A stretch of DNA of 64,000 nucleotides from Ceriagrion tenellum (Eukaryota; Arthropoda; Insecta; Odonata; Coenagrionidae): assembly GCA_963169105.1 (NCBI GenBank), contig OY720636.1, forward strand, positions 73,148,123 to 73,212,122, in the 5' to 3' direction. A program made the position numbers and the translations under genes. This document shows, piece by piece, positions 1 to 8,520 of the stretch. The notes beneath the pieces were generated by a model. That model was given only the letters and a program-made list of their open reading frames with translations. It was not told where the DNA came from and did no database searches. Each line of letters begins with the position of its first letter. The stretch's first letter is position 1.

Positions 1-849
1 CCAAAGTTTGTGGTTTACAGAGGATTACTCTCATGCCAGTGACATAGTTACTACAGGCACACACCTCTCTAATAAGCAGTTTATAGAACTTTTAAACCCA
101 CTGGCTGACCTTGTGAAGGGCCCACAAGTCACAGAAAAATAACAAAATCAAATGGCTTGTGTCACAAGTCAAGGGTTAAGAAGGTTGGACTGTTGAGGGC
201 TTTATAGAGAATTAACCATTGCCAGGAATCTACTCAATAAGACACATTCAAACTATGTTGATACAGTACACTTTCTACAAACTGATTTTTTTCTGACGAC
301 GAGTTGAAACCTCGGCCAAGAGAAATACTAGTCGGACACAAAAGTAAGTGTTTAATGGAGTAATACTCACATGTCTGTGGCCTACTTATAATAGGCACAC
401 TATGCTCCCCTGAGTGGCCCCTGGGGATACAATGAACTCATTGAATTCAAGATGGTCAAGCACTCTTGCATGAATACCACACTTGCACAGTCACAAGAAA
501 AAGGATGGCTTGACACTGCAGATCAATGGGGAAGAGAAGGGTGGGAGGATAAGCAAAAGGTTTGCACATATATGCATATTTCTGCCATGAAGTGGCCCTC
601 TTCAGCATACTGAAGGAAAATCTTCACAACAATCTAAGGTTGAAGTGTTCTTCTTCACATAATTAAGACCAATAAAGTCTTCACAGGGTCAGGAGTTCAT
701 GAACCAACATTTTGATGAATAACTCAGCCATCAATATCAAGGTGATTGATGCCAGGACATCAATTTTCCCGAATTACATACCTAAATGTTTGGGTCAGGG
801 TACCACTGATTGTCGGTGCAGAGTAGATTCTTTCACTCTGTACATTGTA
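1..849. other. Unassigned stretch at the window start
   Basis: I see no convincing exon or complete repeat here. The Penelope-like fossil at 850-2060 reads on the minus strand, so this stretch lies beyond its 3' side and may hold more of that element. A CTGACGA...GAAA string near 291-312 on the plus strand resembles a hammerhead core but lacks a clear cleavage triplet. Confidence 0.3.
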
Positions 850-2060
850 TTTTCTTATTTTGTCTTTATTTTATTGATAACATGTGTCAAGGTTTAACTT
901 TGTGTGTATCCTATGTCTCTGTTGAACTTCCATTTTTCCTGCCATATCTCAATGGTCTCCTTAGTCAATTGGTCCCAATATCTGCAGGCTCAGCTTTTTG
1001 GCTTAGCATTGTCGAAGGTGGTAATGTAGTCACTGGTAAGGCTGTGCTCTGTTATTATAGGCTTGACAGTGCATCAAGTTTAAATGCACACCTCTCTACA
1101 TTTGCCAGGTATTAGGTATATTCCATGAGTGTACTGTCCCTAGTTGTCTGGATTGGATTGGATTTTTGGGGAGGCGACCGACGGCTAAGGTCATTTGCGC
1201 CACAGGGGATAGGTAAGGGAGGAAGGGTGGATAGAAACCCGGCATCGGCATTAGCCTGCTCTTAACGAAAGGCGCCAAGGGGACCACGGCTTAACGTCTC
1301 ATCCGACAGACGGAGTACTCCACTTGAAGTGCCCTCCACAAGACACTCAAGTAGGGATCGGGTTCTTCTGAAAAACATCCGCAACTGCAGGGATTTGAAC
1401 CCTGGCCGCCCGTGTGGTAGGCGACCCTAGTTGTCTTTAACTTGAACTGGTTTTTTGTGTGGTCTGTGTCTACATTGTATGTACCTTCTCAGGATCCACG
1501 TGATTTTTCCCATAATTGTTGTGACTTATTAAGGACATGCCTTGTATATTGGTTTTGCCTTTTTCTTGGAATTCTCTTCCAGGGCCAGCTAATTTTCTTC
1601 ATGAGAATCCCTCTAGGTTTCTTTACTAGAGGTCCTTTTAAGTCTCTTGCCAATCTCTATCTTTCTGAATCAATTTTGTTGTAAGGCCTTCATCAGATGC
1701 GAAAGTTCTAATGGTAGGCTCTCTTTGTCAGTGACGGTTCTAGCCTAGTGTATATGACTGCTTTCTGTTGGGATGGGTGGTGGTGACTCCAGTCATTAAG
1801 AGATAAGTCTGTGGTTGTAGCTTTTCAGTACTCATGATGTCCATGGCTTCTGTCTTCTCTGTAATTAATCAGTATGTCAATAAAGGGCAAGTTCTTGTCT
1901 TGTTCTAGTAAATTTCATCCATAGTAAATTGTATGCTCAGGTGCTGGCTGTTCATGTGTTCATGGAACTCCTGCAGTGTTTCATATCCATGTAGTGATAA
2001 AAGTGTTTTGGCTTTAGTTAACCAGGTTGTTTCCGATCCAATGCCAAATACTGGAAATAG
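850..2060 (-). mobile_element. Penelope-like retroelement fossil (RT C-terminus plus GIY-YIG endonuclease)
   Basis: Read on the minus strand, 1980-1700 gives a conserved Penelope-type segment after the RT palm. It includes LQEFHEHMNSQHLSIQF, then after a frameshift LPFIDILINY and HHHPSQQKAVIYT. These match the 'LPFLDVLV...H(R)K.THTDRYL...HHP.QK..V' region I know from Penelope-like elements. Downstream, 1122-1075 gives GIYLIPGKC, as expected at the start of a GIY-YIG nuclease domain. Then 1050-890 gives a C-terminal stretch with TIEIWQEKWKFNRDIGY, resembling the family's 'EAIEI...NRD.GY' tail. Several stops and frameshifts show it is dead. The RT catalytic Asp pair near 2010 is not recognisable. 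A SINE at 1150-1424 splits the nuclease part from the RT part. The call rests on motif order, not on a search. Confidence 0.68.
1138..1436 (-). mobile_element. tRNA-derived SINE with 12-bp target-site duplication
   Basis: The body is 1150-1424, flanked by perfect direct repeats CCCTAGTTGTCT at 1138-1149 and 1425-1436. On the minus strand a tRNA-like head carries a B-box GGTTCAAATCC near 1389-1399. A conserved-looking core around TCGGATGAGACGTTAAGCC follows, and a short repeated tail (ATCCAATCCAATCC) is at the 1150 end. This is the layout of a Pol III-transcribed SINE moved by a LINE. The central motif resembles shared SINE core domains in invertebrates, but I cannot assign a named domain. It inserted into the Penelope-like fossil, so it is younger. 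Confidence 0.9.
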
Positions 2061-3263
2061 TGGAAACATTGGTTGTAATTAACTTGTGTCTTAGATATAA
2101 TCCCAAAAGCCTTTTTTATCATTGTCTCTTGTTTGATTATCAGGGACAGTGAGGAATAATATTTGGTTGCTAACTCTACACTGGTTGTTAGTTTGATGAG
2201 GCCTAGGAATATAAGCTTCCATGAACAGTTTTTGCAATGGAATTTTCTGGGGGTATTGATCAGATAGTGTGATTGAACTGTCTGGAATCATAGAATATGA
2301 GGTGGTGGAAGCATGTGTTCGGTTAAATTTTAGATTTTGTGTATGATCAATTTATTACCCTTATGTTAGAAAGCCAAATTTAGATAATGGTGGAGTGCAT
2401 TCATATTGTAATTTGCCATAGAGCTTTGAAACATCTCATAGATCCCGTCATACTTCGTTGAGTCATTCTTTCAATGATAAATCTTGAATCAAGACTGTGT
2501 TGTCTGCTTGGTGTTTATACTGGAAAGAATGCCTTAAGTTATTCTGATTGCCATCTATGGATCATGAAGTATAAGATTTTGCCATCAAGTTATAGACATC
2601 AATACCAATATGGCGATTGTTAGTAAAAAACATTTTTTTTGGAAGGTAGTAAATATTTAATGCTCTTTCAAGGGTATTTAATATATTTTGTTTTAAGTAC
2701 GCCTATAGAAATACTTATGAAAAGGCTAAAAATGCTATTGTTAAGTAAAATTCAGGTGCACCAACCCCCAGACTAAAGTTAAGCTAGAAATCAGCTGTGG
2801 GTCTATTCACCTGCCTCTGGGCTTATAAGCATTGTACTGTGTGCCTGTTACTTCATATAAGTTGGATGTTTCAGACTTCTAACAAAGATTTCAATTGAGT
2901 TTTGTCATAATTTTTAATGAACTAATATTTTTGCTTAGTGTATCAGAGAATGTAAAAAAATTCCTTAAAAATTTAATAAATTGTGTTTAAAAAATTATGT
3001 ACAAATTAAAGTAAGATTGAAGATTGATTTTTGTGGCGAGCTAAGGCTAACTTGGAGGCAACAATACTTGAAGTTTATAATAAGTGCTTACATATATCTG
3101 TAAAGATAAAACCACAAAAGTTGTGTAGGGGAAGGCAGAACTTTCTTAGCCTGTAGTTGGTTAATCACCTGTCTGTGAAATTAATTCAAAATATTTTAAT
3201 AACTATTCATGTCACCTTTTGTGCTGTAACCATGTTAATGAATTTTATATATTTAATCCTCAG
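2061..3263. other. Gene-poor stretch, probably intron upstream of the ankyrin exon
   Basis: No recognisable exon or repeat family. It ends in the AT-rich, pyrimidine-containing splice acceptor (TTTAATCCTCAG) of the ankyrin exon, so it is probably the 3' part of that gene's last intron. Its first part may include the eroded upstream RT portion of the Penelope-like fossil. Confidence 0.4.
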
Positions 3264-3454
3264 GTCTAACTCCATTACATTTGGCTTCTTCAAGCAGCAA
3301 TGCAAGAGATACATTAATTCTGCTTTTATTGAATCCGTATTTGGACCCTAACATTCTTAATAATAGTGGAGAAACTGCTTCTCAAGTAGCTCGCCGAAGT
3401 GGACCAAATCATTCTCTCTTTGAATGTGCAGATCAGTGCATCACAATGATATGA
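3264..3454 (+). CDS. Terminal exon of an ankyrin-repeat protein (ANKRD49-like), partial
   Basis: After an acceptor ending CAG at 3261-3263, the exon begins with the last two bases of a codon. It reads an ankyrin repeat starting LTPLHLASSSNARDTLILL, followed by a degenerate final repeat (NNSGETASQVARRSG) and a short tail, ending at TGA 3452-3454. TPLHLA is the canonical ankyrin helix start. The combination of TPLHLA..., DTL.LLL.N.Y and a terminal 'ETA...ARR' followed by an 'LFE' tail matches my recollection of the C-terminus of ANKRD49, a small ankyrin protein. About 63 residues are encoded here. The preceding repeats must lie on upstream exons, and I found none within 1-3263, so the gene probably extends beyond the window. 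The exon is not an ATG-started frame, so ORF calling misses it. Confidence 0.75.
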
Positions 3455-3653
3455 AGCACATGATGCATCTGAGTTATGTGGAAGCATAAATCATACATTC
3501 TTATTCAGTGGATATAAGTTAAGTATTCACTTTTTCACCTTAAAGACCTAATATGGCTCTTTGAGTAGGATTAATGATGTTTTCACATTTGCTTTGAGTT
3601 TTGGCTTATTCATCTGGAACTACATCAATTTTTTGTTTTGTCATTGATTTGCT

Positions 3654-3659
3654 AATAAA
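3654..3659 (+). promoter_or_regulatory. Candidate poly(A) signal for the ankyrin gene
   Basis: AATAAA lies about 200 nt after the TGA of the ankyrin exon. It is the first good signal downstream on the same strand. Confidence 0.45.
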
Positions 3660-3878
3660 TTGGAAGTGGACTGCACTTTGGTTCTTAGGATTTCAAGATG
3701 ATACTGAAGTGTTTTGTGGTTTGGTCTGAAAAATCTTTCCGAGACCTCAGCTTCTCCATCGATAGTGCTGGCATATTGAGGATCTGAGTTGAGAAGGTGT
3801 GTGTGCATTCATTTTGGTGTCATGGAGGCCTTGGCTTGAGGCACTTTCTTACCAGAAGATGTACATACTTTCCATTGC

Positions 3879-3903
3879 GGGTCAATCCATTTCAAATCAC
3901 CCA
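3879..3903 (+). repeat. 25-bp direct repeat, copy 1
   Basis: A 25-bp string starting GGGTCAATCC and ending ATCACCCA occurs here and again, identical and in the same orientation, at 6241-6265. It probably marks the conserved end of a dispersed transposon family. Confidence 0.75.
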
Positions 3904-4316
3904 GGCAATGTTGCAATATTGGGAGTGGAGATATTGAGTGGGATGTGCATTAATATTTCTTCTTAACCATTGATGGTTATACACAAGTGTATAGATTTCA
4001 TTCAGTCTTATTGAGCAGGATGTAGTAACAAGAAAATACAAATAGGAAGATAAGAAGAGAGAAATGAATTCCATGAAAAGTCATAAAACTCTCATCACAC
4101 TGAGAAAGTCAAAGTAGGCACTCTGCTGTGTCAAATTTAATTGTGTTAATGGTATTTTTTTTTAAATATTGTCTTATGCCCCAAAATATATATGTAGGGA
4201 AGTCATATATTATATGATGTATACATATAGATCTCCCGAGGGAGTAGTCCCTCAATCAATAAAGCTACTGCAGTAGCCATGGTGATCATTGAAACAGTGA
4301 ATGCAATCACTGTTAA

Positions 4317-4406
4317 CAGTTTCTCCAGTCCTGTCAGACCTCTGACGAAGTTGCTAATCTATCTGTCAGTTCCTCCAGTTCTGTCAGACCTCTGACGAAG
4401 TTGCTA
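4317..4406 (+). repeat. Two-copy tandem repeat (40-bp units, 50-bp period)
   Basis: Units at 4317-4356 and 4367-4406 differ by only two C/T changes and share TCTGACGAAGTTGCTA. They lie immediately upstream of the LINE coding remnant and may be part of its 5' side or its target. Confidence 0.85.
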
Positions 4407-4411
4407 TCTTT

Positions 4412-6122
4412 CTCTACCCCACAGATGAGAAGGAAATTAACAACATATTAATTAAATTAAGTAGGAAGCACTCCTCTGGCTATGACAATATACCAGGTTC
4501 CATATGGAAAGGAAATGCTAAAATGGCTATCATACCTCCGTTAACATCTTTAGTTAATGAGTCACTCGCACTGGGAATTTTTCCTGACAAATTGAAAGTA
4601 GCCAAGGTCATCCCCATTTTCAAGAACGGTGATCCACATGATATGAATAATTACAGACCAATTTCAGTTCTCTCTGTATTTTCTAAGGTTTTTGAAAAAG
4701 TTATATTTGACAGATTATTATCATTTTTAATTAAATTTGACATACTCTCTAGATCTCAATTTGGATTCATGAAAAATAGGTCAACGGAAATTGCCATGGC
4801 TAAGTTCATTCATGAAGTTATAACTGAACTTGACCAGCAAAACACAGTCACAGGAGTCTTTTACGACCTAAAAAAAGCATTTGATTCAGTGGATCATGGA
4901 ATTTTACTTAATAAACTTAATAGTTACGGCATCTCTGGAATTGCCAATAATTGGATAAAATCCTTTTTAAGCACCAGATCTCAAGCAGTGAGTATTTACT
5001 CTTCCACTATAGGTTCCTACACCACATCTTCTCCTCTGACAGTCACTAGAGGTGTCCCTCAAGGGTCTATTTTAGGTCCTCTTCTTTTTCTCATATACAT
5101 CAACAATCTTCCCTCTTATTTTAATAGTGGTACTGTTTTTATGTATGCAGATGACACAACACAGCTATTGTACTCTAAATATTTCAACCATGACAAAGTG
5201 CAAGGAAATATCAATGCAATGAATAAATGGTGTGATGATAACTGGGTACTTGTCAATGACAAAAAGTCAACATTTATACAGTTTCATACCCCTCAAAGGA
5301 AAATTATGTCCACTCCTCTTCTTAGACTAAATGGTAAAATCTTATGTTCTTCAGCTGTAACAAAATATCTAGGTCTATATGTGCATGAAGCGCTATCCTG
5401 GGGAGTGCATATTGATAACCTTTGCTCCAAAGTGGCAACTGGGTGTTATCTATTAAGAAGAATTAAGGGTCTCACAGATACCAACACAGCCCTGTCAGTC
5501 TACCATGCCCATGTTCATAGTCGACTGAGATACGGGATTGTGGTTTGGGGTCACTCTCATCATGCTATGAGGCTTTTTAAACTTCAAAAATGGGCCATTA
5601 GGATACTAAAAAACGTTCCAGGGAGAAGTAGCTGCCAGACACATTTTAAATCTCTTGGAATTCTCACATTACCTTGTCTTTATATTTATTCAACTGTCAT
5701 TTTAGTCTGTCAAAATAAAAGCTTCTTTGGTATTGAAATTAATGCTGATGTGCATGATCATAACACTAAGAGCCTCTAAGGATTTTAGGGTGGTCTCACA
5801 TAGTCTCACCTTATTCAGCAAAAACCCTGTTTATGCTGGTGTGAGATTGTTTAACTGCTTGCCCCAAAAACTTAGGGAAACTTGTCCTTTTTCAAGGTTT
5901 AAATTTCAGCTGTTCCAATATCTTGTTAGCAAATCCTTCTATTCTGTCGATGAATTTTTGTCATCGAATTTGGGTTCCTGAACGATACTTTGTATTTTTA
6001 TGTGTATTTTGGTGGCTGTTTTATTTTTTTTGTCCTTTTTTGTATGTTATTGTGAATTGACTTGTTCTATAAATGTTAACTGCATGTCCTGGAGCCAATA
6101 AAATATTATTATTATTATAATT
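4412..6122 (+). mobile_element. 5'-truncated non-LTR retrotransposon (jockey/CR1-type RT)
   Basis: One open frame from about 4412 to 5779 encodes most of a reverse transcriptase. It contains VIPIFKNGDPHDMNNYRPIS (fingers), LKKAFDSVDH (catalytic Asp), TRGVPQGSILGPLLFLIYIN, and the box YADD at 5144-5155. A frameshift near 5750 moves the C-terminus to a second frame ending at 5981. The endonuclease and ORF1 are missing, which is typical 5' truncation. The 3' end has AATAAA at 6097-6102 and an (ATT)n tail at 6104-6119. Motif spacing suggests the jockey/CR1 group, but the clade is inferred. It is the best-preserved RT in the window and is therefore likely one of the younger LINE copies. Confidence 0.9.
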
Positions 6123-6240
6123 TCAGGGGAACTATGACAGGTAGGATAAATACATGTCCCCTGGTCACAATGAAATTATTTTCAAACCTTGAAATTTTAG
6201 GTGTAGGAGGTTGATCACAGTCATTTCAAACTTTCAGCAA

Positions 6241-6265
6241 GGGTCAATCCATTTCAAATCACCCA
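6241..6265 (+). repeat. 25-bp direct repeat, copy 2
   Basis: Identical to 3879-3903. AT-rich sequence containing poly-A/T runs and short palindromes follows to about 6957. No coding signal is evident there, and it may be the body of a non-autonomous DNA transposon. Confidence 0.75.
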
Positions 6266-6957
6266 ATACAGATAAAATTTGTTGCTTAACATTTTATATT
6301 TTCCTGATTTTTTTATCATGAATTCCCTATAGGTAGACAGTCACAAAATACTATTTGAAAAAATTTTATAAGCCAGTTTTTTTGTGGCAGCCATTTTTAA
6401 AATGGCAGTTGGGCAAATTTTAATGAAAAACGTGGCTTGTGGAAAGTTTAACTGCCAAGCTATTTTTAAAGATATCAGAATAATGCAAAAACCAACAAAA
6501 AAATTCAGTTCAGCAAAAAATTTACTTAATGTATCAATTTTTCTATCATGCTATAAAGTTAGCCAAACACTTTCTAAAAAAACTTAGAAAAAAATTATCA
6601 ATCGTTACTTTTTAAGACCATAAATTTTTATGAAGGAAACAAGACTCACTAATGATATGTTATTTCTGTGTTGACTACTTACATAACTACCTGCAGTATA
6701 AGTTTTTGTCCTGAGAATGCACTCCTTTTTTTCTAGAGTTTTTCAAAAATGGCCGAAAGCCTTTTAACGTCAATTTTCTCAGGTCAATATCTAAAAATGG
6801 ACTGAATGAAAACAAGTGAAAATTTCACAGAATATTCTTCATACACAGAAATATATCACAACAAAATTATGAGTGAGACTCCACTACATTTAGAATAGAG
6901 CAGTGAATTTCAGTGAAAACTCTACCCTTCCACACACTCGTGCAGTGCCAATTTAGC

Positions 6958-7748
6958 AAACAAGGGCTTGTTTAAATAATTACATTAACAATTAGTTTTA
7001 TCTAAAACAATTAACTTATATTTAAAATTAAAAAATATTTATTTTATGTAGGCCTACCTTATATTGGTAACTAAAACTGATTTAAAACTAGAAATAATAT
7101 ATATCAACAAAAAACAATACTCAACAATAACATAGCAATAAGTCAATGCCGAGGAGAGCAATCAAAGGCTTTTTTTGTGTATTTATTGAGACCGTTTGCT
7201 TGCAAGCCTTTGGAGAGGGCGTGTAAATGATGGAGGTATGCCTAGTAGAGCATTATACAAGCATTTAGAAGATGTTTACTTGAGAAATCACCCACAAGGT
7301 ATTTGCTGTGCTCAACTAATGCTCGTAAATCGCTGGAACGCTCTGGAAACGCGTGACAAATGCTCCATTACCCATTCTTATTCACCGCAAAATCGCCAAG
7401 GTTGATGCAACTTGATCACTGATCTTTCAATTAAGAAAGTTTATCGAGTTACATACGTACGTATACGTACATACGTATTCCTCTTATATTTTTTTATATT
7501 TTACATGCTTTTTATATATTTTTAAGTGTAATAGATAAAATAAATACTTTGTCTTAACATAATGTTTTAACTTATTGCTGTTATTGTTGAGTATTGTTTT
7601 TTGTTAATATATATTATTTCTAGTTTTAAATCAGTTTTAGTTACCAATATAAGGTAGGCCTACACATAAAATAAATAATTTTTAATATAAGTTAATTGTT
7701 TTATATAAAACTAATTGTTAATGTAATGATTTAAACAAGCCCTTGTTT
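6958..7748. mobile_element. Foldback-like element with ~190-bp inverted arms
   Basis: The left arm (6958 to about 7147) is the near-perfect reverse complement of the right arm (about 7558-7748). Both start with AAACAAGGGCTTGTTTAAA and include a shared TAGGCCTACCTTATATTGG. The ~410-bp middle contains a partly GC-richer stretch with an open frame at 7196-7405. It has no family I recognise. No clear target-site duplication is visible next to the arms. The long terminal inverted repeats with a short unique centre suggest a foldback or non-autonomous DNA element. Confidence 0.8.
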
Positions 7749-7767
7749 ATAAGACATGGTTTCCTGC

Positions 7768-8290
7768 TTCACCTAGTGGATATTAATGATTCCACTCATA
7801 ATAAAAGATATGTACTTTGTTTTATTCCACACTATTTAATATAATTCGACTCGACGATAGTTTCGACTCCTCGTGTCATCCTCAGGTAAATCTTTTGGGT
7901 CGAGTTTCCCTTGTGTATAGCAAACACACACAAAAAAATGGAGGGGGAGGAGGGTGGAAGGAATTGTTAATGGTCACATTTGAGGTTTAAAGGGGGGGGG
8001 GAGGCAAGTTTGTAAAGTTACCTAATTTTCACTGAAATTCCTAAGTGTCACATGACCCCCTCCTACCCTTGTGATAAGGTGTCATCACAGTTTTCCTTTG
8101 ATATGAAAATATCACAAATCAGCCCATCAAGATATGTTAGAGCCATGAGGTTGCTGATTACAGGACTCCGGGTTGCTACACCCTCAAAAAGTCTAATACC
8201 ACATAATGCTTGCTCACTAGTAAGGGAATAACAATAGGAATTGAAATGCATGAAAATAGGCAATGCAAATTGAAAAATAGACATTGACAT
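7768..8290 (-). mobile_element. Penelope-like element 3' portion with hammerhead-like motif (copy 3)
   Basis: On the minus strand, 8290-8063 is an open frame containing GVATRSPVISNLM. This resembles the Penelope RT motif 'GVAMGSPLSPV.(A/S)N..M'. Downstream at 7886-7852 is a hammerhead-like core: CTGAGGA, then GAC/GTC as a potential stem II, then GAAAC, then CGTC. About 80 nt later the sequence reads CCACTAGGTGAAG (ending near 7769). That end motif also occurs at the ends of the elements at 52461-52879 and 57325-57473. A G-rich tract (about 7939-8002) separates the frame and the terminus. The assignment rests on motif resemblance. Confidence 0.5.
7852..7886 (-). ncRNA. Hammerhead-ribozyme-like motif
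   Basis: The core reads 5'-CTGAGGA, a 3-bp potential stem II (GAC...GTC), GAAA, then A-C...G-T closing a tiny stem III, and a GTC cleavage triplet. All invariant boxes are present. Stem I is weak, so activity is doubtful. Confidence 0.45.
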
Positions 8291-8520
8291 AACAAATTGA
8301 ACAGAATTTCCATCTGGGAGGTCTGGGTCAAACTTCGAACTGTATCAGCTATTGAAATACTGACTCATGGTTAGACTTTGATAAAAAAGGATTTTTCATT
8401 TTCTGTGAGTTCCTTTACATATTGTTCTCGAGCTAGCTTATTTTTTAGGGCTATTAGTTATACTAATATTTGTTTCTGCACGTGATCAATATTTTTTTAC
8501 ATTACAAAGGCCGGTGACCT

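Noticed and set aside
289..330. CTGACGA...GAAACCTCGGCC as another hammerhead motif
   Set aside because: Box 1 and GAAA match, but no UH cleavage triplet follows a closable stem III, and the shared 3' end motif is absent.
7930..8005. G-rich tracts as a possible regulatory G-quadruplex or CRISPR-like repeat
   Set aside because: No regular repeat-spacer pattern; looks like a simple purine tract inside a decayed retroelement in a eukaryotic genome.
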